From Deinococcus apachensis DSM 19763 (lineage in GTDB: Bacteria; Deinococcota; Deinococci; Deinococcales; Deinococcaceae), in the NCBI RefSeq assembly GCF_000381345.1, contig NZ_KB906423.1:1-28098 (forward strand): a stretch of 28,098 bases of DNA, given 5' to 3'. Of the stretch, positions 1 through 6,940 are shown piece by piece; the first letter of the stretch is position 1, and every line of letters begins with the position of its first letter. A program made the translations under genes and the position numbers. Under the pieces are notes generated by a model. It was not told where the DNA came from, ran no database searches, and saw only the letters and a program-made list of their open reading frames with translations.

Positions 1-232
1 CCCACTGAGCGGTAGAGAGCAAACGTTGCACTCCATCTGGGGTGTGTTCCCCAATTCGCTCAGCCACCTGCCAGCCGTTTTTACGTTCGATTGGGCTCAA
101 GAGGGCCTGTAAGTAGGCCAGGGCGCGTTGACGCTGTTCACTGCGGGCAAAACGAGGAGCAATCCGCTGGTGGAGCGTACCCAGCTCCGTCAACCATCGC
201 CGAGGAAGTGAGGCTGCGCCGGAACGCGTCAT
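1..232 (-). CDS. IS701-family transposase, N-terminal part only
   Basis: The minus strand reads open from an ATG at 232 to the window edge (77 codons). The protein begins [13 protein letters not shown] and contains [33 protein letters not shown] and [14 protein letters not shown]. This is the typical N-terminal region of IS701/DDE_5 transposases, ahead of the catalytic DDE core, which is not in view. The start is supported by agreement with the family N-terminus; CTGGGGA just before it is a weak ribosome-binding site. It catalyses cut-and-paste transposition of its own element. Whether the full copy is intact cannot be judged. Confidence 0.8.
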   Translation of the reverse strand, partial: MTRSGAASLPRRWLTELGTLHQRIAPRFARSEQRQRALAYLQALLSPIERKNGWQVAERIGEHTPDGVQRLLSTAQW

Positions 233-268
233 TCCCCAGGCTACTGCGCCTTAACTGCGGCTGTAGTA
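1..268 (-). mobile_element. IS701-family insertion sequence, end fragment (cut by window edge)
   Basis: This holds the transposase start plus a short terminal segment. The likely element end is at about 268: it is followed by CTAG at 269-272, which fits the 4-bp YTAR target duplications known for the IS701 family. The terminal sequence around 251-268 resembles an IS end, but the other end lies outside the window, so neither the inverted repeat nor the duplication can be confirmed. The exact boundary is inferred. Confidence 0.6.
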
Positions 269-298
269 CTAGCGGCAGGAGACACGCTGTCAGGTTGT

Positions 299-313
299 GA
301 GCCTCTTAGGCTC
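299..313 (-). terminator. Hairpin just downstream of the secreted-protein gene
   Basis: A perfect 6-bp inverted repeat (GAGCCT, 3-nt loop, AGGCTC) lies 8 nt past the stop codon of the minus-strand gene ending at 322. No T-run follows, so a rho-independent terminator is only possible; it could instead be a transcript-stabilising stem. Confidence 0.35.
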
Positions 314-321
314 GGTGGCAT

Positions 322-1440
322 TCACTTCGCCTGGCCCAGGGTCCGGACCATGGCGTCGAGCAGCGCCGTCTGCGTGTGGCTTCCCTGGAGAATCCAGACC
401 TCCTTCGCGCCCAGCAGCACGTACACCGGAAGCCCACCGCCGTCCCCCGGCACGCTCAGACGCCAGGCTCGCCCTGCCGCTGTGTCCACAGAACCTTCGA
501 CACGAATCGCCGTCCCCTCGGAAAGACGGAGGGCTGCTGGGTGGAGGGTGGCCAACGCTCGCACGTATGCCGCGTCATCCCGCACACCCTGGGGAGCACG
601 TTCGTACCGCCGGGCCTGCATCACGGGGACGGGCCTGGGTGCGGCGGGTTCGAGCACGTCAATGGCGTCACCCCCCTCGCGCACGATCTGCCCGAACAGA
701 TGCCGGAACCCCAGGCGGCCCGAGTGGACGGCTTTCAGGTCTTCCGGGCGCACCCCAGCGCGGAAGGGCAAGGCGGGTGTGGAAGCCTTGATCCTTCCGT
801 CCCGCGTGCCGACCACCACGATCAACTCCGGGTCATTGAGCAGTGAGTCGTGCTCGGGCACCGGAACGAACGAGCCGTCGGCCTTCAGGTACCTGAACGC
901 GGGAAGGCGAACGACCCCGGGGACCGTCAGGGTCAGGTCGGCGGTCCCGTCCGGCCGAATGATGCCGGAAGCGAGCGCCGGACCTGCCCCACTGTTGGGA
1001 GCTCCCACCACAGCCTGGACCCGGGCGCCGGGCTGAAAGCCAGAGGCGCGAACCACGGTCGGCGTGAAGGCCCTCAGCTCTGCGGCAGGAACGTACACGC
1101 GGGGTTCGGGCTGGAAGGCGGCGCGGCTGACCTTCCAGCGGTTGGCGGTGCCGCGGGACAGCGTGACGTACAGCGTGCTCCTGGCCCCCACGAGTTTGTA
1201 CTCTCGCAGGTTGCCTGCCCAGAGTGGCTGACGGAAGGGCAGCACGCGAGCGTCCTGAAATTGCCGGAGGCGGAGCTGGTCAGCCGCAGGAAGATTGCTG
1301 GCCAGGCAGGTCTCCACGTTCACCCTCTGGGTCGCGCAGGCGAGGACCGCTTCCGGTTCGTCTTGCGGCACGACGCCCTGGGCGGGGGACATGAGGGAGG
1401 ACATCAGCACGAGGGCTGAGAGGGTGGGAAGAAAGTTCAT
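322..1440 (-). CDS. Secreted CX9C protein of unknown function (paralogue of 14434-15540)
   Basis: The product has 372 residues. The ATG at 1440 is chosen because AGGAGGA sits 8 nt upstream and a signal peptide follows directly (MNFLPTLSALVLMSSLMSPAQG, cleavage around residue 22). An upstream in-frame extension only overlaps the permease and is rejected. The mature protein has just two cysteines, C35 and C45 (CX9C), suggesting one disulfide outside the cytoplasm. A beta-rich middle part follows (VRASGFQPGARVQAVVG), then a C-terminal part ending LLDAMVRTL. I recognise no known domain. It follows an ABC ATPase and permease on the same strand, so it may be a third gene of that operon and a partner of the transporter (inference). 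A clear paralogue occurs about 14 kb away with the same cysteine spacing. Confidence 0.85.
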   Translation of the reverse strand: MNFLPTLSALVLMSSLMSPAQGVVPQDEPEAVLACATQRVNVETCLASNLPAADQLRLRQFQDARVLPFRQPLWAGNLREYKLVGARSTLYVTLSRGTANRWKVSRAAFQPEPRVYVPAAELRAFTPTVVRASGFQPGARVQAVVGAPNSGAGPALASGIIRPDGTADLTLTVPGVVRLPAFRYLKADGSFVPVPEHDSLLNDPELIVVVGTRDGRIKASTPALPFRAGVRPEDLKAVHSGRLGFRHLFGQIVREGGDAIDVLEPAAPRPVPVMQARRYERAPQGVRDDAAYVRALATLHPAALRLSEGTAIRVEGSVDTAAGRAWRLSVPGDGGGLPVYVLLGAKEVWILQGSHTQTALLDAMVRTLGQAK

Positions 1441-1481
1441 GCCAGCATCCTCCTGTTGATTGTCGATGGTGGGTTCGCCAG

Positions 1482-1532
1482 CCTGCCCAGTGGCTGGCCT
1501 CCCGTCCGGAGCTTGCCTGAAGGCTGGGCAGG
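1482..1532 (-). repeat. Intercistronic 9-bp inverted repeat
   Basis: CCTGCCCAG at 1482-1490 and CTGGGCAGG at 1524-1532 are exact reverse complements separated by 33 nt. The repeat fills the gap between the permease stop (1533) and the ribosome-binding site of the secreted-protein gene. The RNA could fold into a long stem-loop that attenuates read-through or stabilises the upstream message. There is no T-run. Function is inferred from position only. Confidence 0.45.
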
Positions 1533-2351
1533 TCAGCCCCGCGCCAGGACCGTGTCGCGCCGGAAGCTGCGGGCGCCGAACAGCAGCAGGCCAAGGGCCA
1601 GTGCCCAGACCACCAGGCCCAGAACGGCAGCCAGGGCCACGCTGAGGTACACCACGCCCGCCGCCTGCCCCACGACGAGCAGGATCACGGGCAGCACCAC
1701 CACGCCGCCCAGCTGGAAGGCCTCCTGAAACGTCTTCACGCGTGACGAGACGAACACTGTGGCGCCCAGAGCCAGCGCGGCAACCGCGGGGGCCACCCAC
1801 AGGGCCAGCAGCACCCAGGTCACGTTTGGGAAGAACACCCGCTCCATCACCGGCCAAGCCGAAGTGTTCAGCATGGCGCCGTACACCACGAAGCCCAGCA
1901 GGGACAGCAACACCGCAGGCAGCCAGGCGACCGCAACCTTCGCAAGGAAGAGCTCGCGGTCGGTGATCGGGCTGTACGCTAGAGCCTCGAGCGTCTGGCG
2001 TTCCTTCTCGCCCGCAAAGCTGTCCGCCGCGATCACGCTGGAGACCATGGTGGGCACGATCAGGAAGATCGGGGCGAGCAGGTACATTCCCATCAGCAGC
2101 ACCGCCTGCTGGGCTGGGCTGTGCTCGGCCAGCTGACCGCGCAGGACCGGGGACACCTGGGCGAGCATCTCGGAAAGACCCTTCACGGCCGCCCCGCCCC
2201 CGGCGAGCACCGGAGCACCCAGACCCACGGCCAGGGGCATCAGGACGAAGAACAGCAGGGGCACCACGACCAGGGGGATCAGGACGGGCTTGCTGCGCGT
2301 CAGCAGCCGCAGGTCCTTGCGCATTACGGCCCGCACGGCACGGAAGTTCAT
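1533..2351 (-). CDS. ABC-2 type transporter permease (NatB-like)
   Basis: The product has 272 residues. It begins with a basic cytoplasmic segment (MRKDLRLLTRSKP), then a membrane helix at about 22-44. The motif GEKERQTLEALAYSPI, typical of the first cytoplasmic loop of ABC-2 export permeases, follows a second hydrophobic segment at about 90-110. Further helices lie in the C-terminal half, giving about six in total. Its ATG overlaps the stop of the upstream ATPase gene as ATGA, so the two are translationally coupled and should form one transporter. The family exports sodium, drugs, antibiotics or lipids; nothing here fixes the substrate. Confidence 0.9.
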   Translation of the reverse strand: MNFRAVRAVMRKDLRLLTRSKPVLIPLVVVPLLFFVLMPLAVGLGAPVLAGGGAAVKGLSEMLAQVSPVLRGQLAEHSPAQQAVLLMGMYLLAPIFLIVPTMVSSVIAADSFAGEKERQTLEALAYSPITDRELFLAKVAVAWLPAVLLSLLGFVVYGAMLNTSAWPVMERVFFPNVTWVLLALWVAPAVAALALGATVFVSSRVKTFQEAFQLGGVVVLPVILLVVGQAAGVVYLSVALAAVLGLVVWALALGLLLFGARSFRRDTVLARG

Positions 2352-3298
2352 GGCGTCACCCCCGGGGCCTGCGGGCCATACAGGCGGAAATACACGTCCT
2401 CCAGGGTGGGAGCGTGAGGGACGGCGGCGAACACGTCGATCCCCTCGTCCAGCAGCGTGGTCAGGACGCGCGGAATGTCCTCCCGGCGGACGTCCTCGAG
2501 CTCAAGGTGTGACCCCCGGGCGATGCCATCTGCCCCGAGGCGGGCCCCCAGGACGTCGAGCGCTCGGGCCACGTCCTCTCTGGACACTTCCAAGCTGAGC
2601 CTCTGGGTCAGGCCGAGGCGGGCCGACAGTTCCGCTTGTGTTCCGCTCGCCACCACGCGTCCTTGCTGGAGGATGCTCACCCGGTCGCACAGCACCTGCG
2701 CGTCGGCCAAGTCGTGGGTACACAGCACCACGGTGCGGCCCTCCTCCCGGGCGAGCCGCAGCACCGTGTCGTTCACGGCGCGGGCACTGACCGGATCGAG
2801 TCCGCTCGTCGGTTCGTCGAGGAACAACAGGTCTGGGCCGTGCAGCATAGCGCGGGCGAGCGCCAGGCGCTGCTTCATCCCCTTGCTGAAGGTCCCCACG
2901 CGGCGGTCGCGGGCCTCGCCCAGATCGAACGCCTCCAGCATCTGCCGGGTTCGCGTTCCCACCTTGTGGACGGGAACTCCGTAGAGGTCGGCGTACAGTT
3001 CGAGGTTCTCGCGGGCCGTGAGGCGGTCTTCCAGGCTGGGCGTCTCGGTCAGGACGCCAGTTCTCTTCCGCAGGGCGTCCCCCTGGGTGGCCGGGTCGAG
3101 GCCGAGAACGCGCATGTCGCCCTCATCCGCCCTGAGCACGCCGTTCAACAGGCGGACCGTGGTGGTCTTTCCGGCGCCGTTGTGCCCGAGCAGGCCGTAA
3201 ACCTCCCCGTGCCGGATGGTCAGGTCGACGTGATCGACCGCCACATAAGCGCCGAAATGCCGGGTGAGCTGTGAAGTACGGATGGTCAGTTCGTTCAT
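2348..3298 (-). CDS. ABC transporter ATP-binding protein (NatA/DrrA-like)
   Basis: The product has 316 residues. Walker A is GHNGAGKTT (38-46), the signature is the variant FSKGMKQR (137-144), Walker B is LLFLDEP (157-163) and the H-loop histidine is H195. At the Q-loop position the sequence reads GVLTETP, with Glu in place of Gln, which is seen in several NatA/DrrA-like exporters. The ATG at 3298 is preceded by AGGAG at close spacing. It pairs with the overlapping permease and energises export across the cytoplasmic membrane. The C-terminal ~100 residues are the accessory domain usual in this subgroup. Confidence 0.93.
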   Translation of the reverse strand: MNELTIRTSQLTRHFGAYVAVDHVDLTIRHGEVYGLLGHNGAGKTTTVRLLNGVLRADEGDMRVLGLDPATQGDALRKRTGVLTETPSLEDRLTARENLELYADLYGVPVHKVGTRTRQMLEAFDLGEARDRRVGTFSKGMKQRLALARAMLHGPDLLFLDEPTSGLDPVSARAVNDTVLRLAREEGRTVVLCTHDLADAQVLCDRVSILQQGRVVASGTQAELSARLGLTQRLSLEVSREDVARALDVLGARLGADGIARGSHLELEDVRREDIPRVLTTLLDEGIDVFAAVPHAPTLEDVYFRLYGPQAPGVTP

Positions 3299-3603
3299 AG
3301 GCTCCTGGTGATGCCGGGGGTCAAAACAGCGGAGTGAGGGTGGTCCTGACGACGAGCGTCAGAGGGTGCGCCGCCCCATTCCGGCCTGCGGCAAGCGTCG
3401 GGCGAACAACAGTCCAAGGATCATCCCGCCTGAGCGGTGAGCTGGACCGTGCGCATGGCGATCAGTGGCGACTGCGGGGAGAACAGCCGCTGGGGATGGG
3501 GTGCCCGGAGGGCCGATCAACGCAAGCGTGCGCTGCCCGGGGGATGGCGACCATCCCCGCGTCGGTGGAATGCCGTCCCACAGAAAAGGCGGCGTCCGGC
3601 ACC
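3299..3603. other. Intergenic stretch, no supported gene
   Basis: This lies between the Nudix stop and the ABC operon start. Open frames exist on both strands but show no family motif, no good ribosome-binding site and GC-driven composition. It presumably holds the ABC operon promoter; I could not pick a convincing -35/-10 pair. Confidence 0.5.
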
Positions 3604-4131
3604 TCAAGTGGGTACGGCGTGTGTCAGGTCAGGGCCAGACAATTCTTCCGTGCCGACAACCGTGAGGTCTGGCCGGGCCTCCCGCGAGCGTTCGAGGAAC
3701 CGGGCGAGGACCGGCCTGACCGGTGGCACGACGTTTTCGGGAAGGGCTTCCAGGTCGAAAAACCGCAAGGCGTTGTTCTCACCGACCTGAGGCCGCAGCG
3801 TCCCGGACCACCGGGTAGTGAGATACACGGCCGACACGTTGTGGACCTCGTCCCCATTCGGATAGCGGTAGTCCAACTCCGGTCCCGAGAACACCTCGAG
3901 CAGCGTCAGGTCCTGCGCGATGAGTCCTGTCTCCTCGAAGAGTTCACATCGGGCGACCGCTTCCAGGGTTCCACCCGGTTCGAGCGCGCCGCCCGGAATG
4001 CCCCAGCAGCCGTTGTCGGTCCGCTGGTCGAGGAGCAGTTGCCCGTGTTCATTCAGCACGAGGACCGCGGCTCCGACCATGATGAGGGGTCTGCTGCCGA
4101 CGAGCCGACGGAGATCACGAATGTAACTCAC
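3604..4131 (-). CDS. Nudix hydrolase
   Basis: The product has 175 residues and starts with GTG at 4131. The Nudix helix region reads GGALEPGGTLEAVARCELF followed by EETGL. Compared with the family consensus GX5EX7REUXEEXGU, the first Glu is Gly and the Arg before the catalytic Glu is Cys, with an Arg shifted one position earlier. The core metal-binding ELxEE part is kept. Members cleave nucleoside diphosphates linked to another moiety; the substrate cannot be read from sequence. There is no Shine-Dalgarno site, but TACGCT lies 7 nt upstream of the GTG, fitting a leaderless transcript. The two box deviations may reduce activity or reflect a subfamily. Confidence 0.88.
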   Translation of the reverse strand: MSYIRDLRRLVGSRPLIMVGAAVLVLNEHGQLLLDQRTDNGCWGIPGGALEPGGTLEAVARCELFEETGLIAQDLTLLEVFSGPELDYRYPNGDEVHNVSAVYLTTRWSGTLRPQVGENNALRFFDLEALPENVVPPVRPVLARFLERSREARPDLTVVGTEELSGPDLTHAVPT

Positions 4132-4138
4132 GTCCGGC

Positions 4139-4144
4139 AGCGTA
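4139..4144 (-). promoter_or_regulatory. Putative -10 box of a leaderless Nudix transcript
   Basis: TACGCT on the minus strand, 7 nt before the GTG start, with no ribosome-binding site between. It fits the TAnnnT pattern seen at four other starts in this window. No clear -35 element. Confidence 0.4.
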
Positions 4145-4179
4145 ACGGGCAGGCGCGTGGCGGACGTGCATCCAAAGGA

Positions 4180-4314
4180 CTACGGCGACCTCACCCCACC
4201 GGGAAGCCATTCGAGCTCCAGCACCGGATGGAGCTGCTGGCCGAACACCTCAAAGCCCAGGCGTTCCCAGAAGTTCCGCGCCCGCACGTTCTCCCAGCCT
4301 GTGCAGAGCTTGAC
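4180..4314 (-). pseudogene. GNAT acetyltransferase, 3' fragment (split by IS630)
   Basis: The minus strand encodes VKLCTGWENVRARNFWERLG, then FEVFGQQLHPVLELEWLPGG and a TAG stop at 4180-4182. The N-x-x-A-x-x-F-W-x-x-x-G-F pattern is the C-terminal motif of GNAT acetyltransferases. The fragment begins directly at the TA target of the IS630 element. Joining it to 5499-5613 with the IS and one TA removed gives an uninterrupted frame across the junction (GIGLVKL). The gene is broken by the insertion. Confidence 0.75.
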
Positions 4315-4316
4315 TA
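4315..4316. repeat. TA target-site duplication, left copy
   Basis: TA immediately precedes the IS left end and is repeated at 5497-5498. IS630/Tc1-type elements insert at TA and duplicate it. Confidence 0.8.
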
Positions 4317-4342
4317 GTGGGTGACCACAGACATGTGCAGGT

Positions 4343-5457
4343 TTAATTATGGGAGGGGTAGCGGCGGCTCAATTTCAGTCGCGCCTTGTCGGTGTCAAAC
4401 TGCCAGTCCACTGTGACAGACCGGGTATTTCGGTCTGCTGCCCAAGCTTTGACTTCGTTGTTCAGCTGCTCAGCTGTTGCCAAACGCCGTCTCAGGCACT
4501 GACGTTCTAGAACCGCCCATTCCAGCTCCGCCATATTTAACCAAGAAGCGTGCTTCGGTGTGTAGACCCACTCGAAACGCCGTTTTAAGCGGTTGGCTTC
4601 CTCGGGCGGAAGGTGTTCGTACAACGCGGTTGGGGTATGCGTGGACAGTTGATCCAGCACCAGTCGAATTCGCTTCGCGTCAGGGTAGCGCAGATGCAGG
4701 CTCTGCATCTGCGCTGCGAAGTGCTGATTCCCGCGACGTTCGGTCGCCGTCACGGTTCGCTGCCCAGTCAAGGGTTCAAAGGCGATGAAGAGATTGGCCG
4801 TTCCACAACGCCTGTACTCGTAGTCCACCCGTGCCGGGTGTCCCGGCACGGGTGGAAGGGGCTCAACGATGTGCTCCAACAGTTGATAGGACTTTTCATC
4901 AAAGCAGACGACGGGGTACTGCGGGTCATACGGCTGGGCGTAGGTGTCCAGCACCTCCTCCATCCGCCAGACAAAGTCTGCGCCTACCTTGGCTGTACAC
5001 CAACTCTGGACCTGCCACGGCTTGAGGTCGTTTTTTTCAGTGTTCGCCGGACCGTCTCATCACTGATGCTTTCCACCACGCCCAGCGTCACCAAACGATC
5101 CGCAAGGAGTTGCATGGTCCACTTTGCTTGCCCGTCTGGACCTTCCGAGCAGGCTTCCGCAATCAGGATGGCGGTTTCCTTCGGTCCAAGTTTCGTGGGT
5201 GGCTTGGGGCGTGCCTTCTCATAGAGGGCAGTTTGTAAGCCACCTTCAACATATTTCTTCCGAATACTGGCAACGGTCAAATGACTGATTCCCAGGCGCT
5301 CCGCCACGTCATCATCCTTGAACTGCTCATCCGCCAACAGCAGGAGTCGCGCCCGGGTCATCACCCGGGCACTGATGACACCCTTGCGGGTCATGTCGAT
5401 GAGTTGCTTCCGCTCCTCATCACTCAGCGTCACCACAAACTGTTTGCGCCGTCCCAT
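4343..5457 (-). CDS. IS630-family transposase, two frames joined by -1 frameshift
   Basis: Frame A runs 5457-4984 (157 codons) and carries a helix-turn-helix (DDDVAERLGISHLTVASIRK). Frame B ends at 4343 and carries the catalytic core: Asp in CFDEKS, Asp in LVLDQLSTH and Glu in SWLNMAELEW. The frames join at a run of seven A on the coding strand (5031-5037). A -1 slip there gives VRRTLKKNDLKPWQV and continues into frame B, for about 370 residues in all. Without slippage frame A ends after VGVQPR. The product cuts and joins DNA at TA. Programmed frameshifting is known for this family; here it is inferred from the slippery run and the protein continuity. Confidence 0.9.
5031..5037 (-). promoter_or_regulatory. 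Slippery A7 frameshift site in the IS630 transposase
   Basis: CTG AAA AAA ACG in frame A becomes CTG AAA AAA AAC after a -1 slip, exactly where the protein must cross from the DNA-binding frame to the catalytic frame. Confidence 0.7.
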
Positions 5458-5496
5458 CTCCCCATCTTAGACCTGTCCTCGTCTGTGGTCATCCAC

Positions 5497-5498
5497 TA
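5497..5498. repeat. TA target-site duplication, right copy
   Basis: It matches 4315-4316. With one TA and the IS removed, the acetyltransferase frame is continuous. Confidence 0.8.
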
Positions 5499-5613
5499 GT
5501 CCTATGCCCTGTGGACGAGCCCCATCGTTCAACGCCAAGTTCAGTCCCGTCCCCCCTCCGTGATCCTGAGGGTTGAGCAGCAACAACCTTAGACAGAACG
5601 TCTGCGCTCGGGA
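5499..5613 (-). pseudogene. GNAT acetyltransferase, 5' fragment (split by IS630)
   Basis: The minus-strand frame reads LNPQDHGGGTGLNLALNDG and then ARPQGIG up to the IS junction, where it continues in phase with the fragment at 4180-4314. It is open only back to a TGA at 5614-5616. No start codon with a ribosome-binding site is visible, so the N-terminal part was probably lost or shifted before or after the insertion. Assignment rests on the joined C-terminal motif. Confidence 0.55.
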
Positions 5614-6256
5614 TCACCGCACTGCACGTCGTCCAACTCCCGACAGCGTGGCAGCGTGACCGTGCGCCTTGTTGGCCGCGACGCGAGGAGCAGGAATGTC
5701 CGTCCACTGACCGACGTGCCTTCGCACCCCAGCCAGGGACTTGGCCGGGACGCTCGGGCTGAATGAACCGGTGGCCCGCGAGGTCGCCACTGGCCTCGCC
5801 ACCCGCGTGCTGTTAGGCAGCGTAGCCGGGGAAGTGTTGATTGCTGAGGAGTGCTCTCGCTGCTGCCCTAGCTGCTCTCGCGTAGCCCAGAACCCGGTTC
5901 CGCGGCCTCCTGAACGTCGAACCTCAGCGCCAGGCCCGGGCCGTCCTCCCTTGCGGTGGGCTGCTGCCTGACCCAGGTGTTCTTCACGCTCTCCGCCCTG
6001 CTCGCGGCCATCCTCGGCCACGCGGTCACGCACCTGCTGCGGCACCCCCTACCAGCACGACGGGCGCCCCCTCCCGGCTCCCGCCCGACCCGCCCGGATG
6101 GAAGCTCCGGCACTCAGCGGGTGAGGAAACAGCAGGACAGCCTCAGGGGCCCTGAGGCCCCGCCCAAGTCGGCCCCCTCCGCCATCCGGCAGATTCCCGG
6201 ACCCAGTCCCCGGGCTATGTTCATACGCCGCCGACAACACGGCGCAAAGGAGCACG
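5614..6256. other. About 640 bp without a supported gene
   Basis: Open frames on both strands look like GC-driven shadows. One plus-strand frame (about 5970-6050) encodes a hydrophobic stretch, VFFTLSALLAAILGHAVTHL, but has no start signal and runs on into low-complexity sequence, so it may be a relic of a membrane protein. The stretch also holds the palindrome at 6141-6157 and, at its end, the ribosome-binding site of the next gene. Confidence 0.5.
6141..6157. repeat. 7-bp perfect inverted repeat upstream of the histidine phosphatase
   Basis: CCTCAGG, 3 nt, CCTGAGG, 100 nt before the start codon at 6257. It could be an operator or a hairpin; nothing else supports a role. Confidence 0.3.
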
Positions 6257-6885
6257 ATGAGCGATCCAAAGACGAAAACCATCCTCCTGCTGCGGCACGG
6301 CTGGTCCGCTGCCGACGATGAAGGCGTTCACGAGGGCCGTTACGACTCTCCCCTCACCGACAAGGGCTGTGCCCAGGTCGCCCGCCTCGCCGCCCGCTGG
6401 CTGGCTGAGGAACGGCAGTTCGACCACGTTGTCTGTTCCCCCCTGCGACGCGCGCAAGAAACGGCGCGCCTGCTGGGGGAGCCCCTGGGCTTCGAGCCCC
6501 GTCCGGACGAGTTGTGGCTGGAGCAGACAACCGCCCGGTGGCGGGCGTGGCCCTGGCGGAGGTGCGGCGGCGGTTTCCCCATGCGGAGGACGCCACGCCC
6601 TTCACGCCTCCCTTCGGTCCGGGCAGCGAGACGCCCGCCGCGATGCACCGCCGGGCGGGCGCCGCGCTGGAAGGGGTGCTGGGCCTTCCGGGAGAGCGGC
6701 TGCTCGTTGTGGCGCACGGGGGCATTCTGAACGCGGCGATCCGCAACATCGTGGGCGCGCCGCCCCCGAGTGGCGGCGCCGGGCTGTGGTTCTCCTTCGG
6801 GGACACCGGTTTCACCACCGTGCAGTACCACGCCAACCATTCGTGGCGCGTCCTGAGCGTGAACGACCAGCGGCACCCGGAGTGA
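6257..6885 (+). pseudogene. Histidine phosphatase (phosphoglycerate-mutase-like), frameshifted
   Basis: The ATG at 6257 has AAAGGAG upstream. The first frame carries the catalytic LLLRHGWS motif (R13 H14 G15) and LTDKGCAQVARLAARWL, and is family-like up to about 6523 (DELWLE). It then turns into arginine-rich nonsense. The -1 frame picks up as DNRPVAGVALAEVRRRFPH and carries the second catalytic histidine in LLVVAHGGILNAAIRN, ending at 6885. Restoring one base near 6521-6530 (GAG CAG GAC AAC) would give one protein of about 209 residues. The two halves each hold part of the active site, so the gene as read is inactive unless this is a sequencing error. Family members remove phosphate from sugars, nucleotides or cofactors. 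Confidence 0.85.
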
Positions 6886-6940
6886 GGGGTCACCGGTCGG
6901 CTCTTGTCCCAGCACATACCGACGTTCTCCGTGTCCTCGT

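Larger units (their letters stand above)
4317..5496 (-). mobile_element. Complete IS630-family insertion sequence (1180 bp)
   Basis: The ends are matched inverted repeats. The left end reads GTGGGTGACCACAGAC and continues imperfectly to about 4352. The right end on the other strand reads GTGGATGACCACAGAC and continues to about 5461. One mismatch falls in the first 16 nt, and further matches lie in CAGGTnTAA and ATGGG. The element is flanked by TA on both sides and contains one transposase in two overlapping frames. The near-identity of the ends and the clean target duplication suggest a fairly recent insertion. Confidence 0.93.

Noticed and set aside
1441..1857. N-terminal extension of the secreted protein to an ATG at 1857
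   Set aside because: It lies inside the permease gene in another frame, is Arg/Gly-rich, and skips the ribosome-binding site and signal peptide at 1440.
3359..3607. 82-residue minus-strand frame upstream of the Nudix stop
   Set aside because: Proline/arginine-rich with no motif; it overlaps the Nudix stop and probably the ABC operon promoter region.
5614..6045. 143-residue minus-strand open frame after the IS630 element
   Set aside because: Charged, low-complexity composition, no ribosome-binding site and no recognisable domain.
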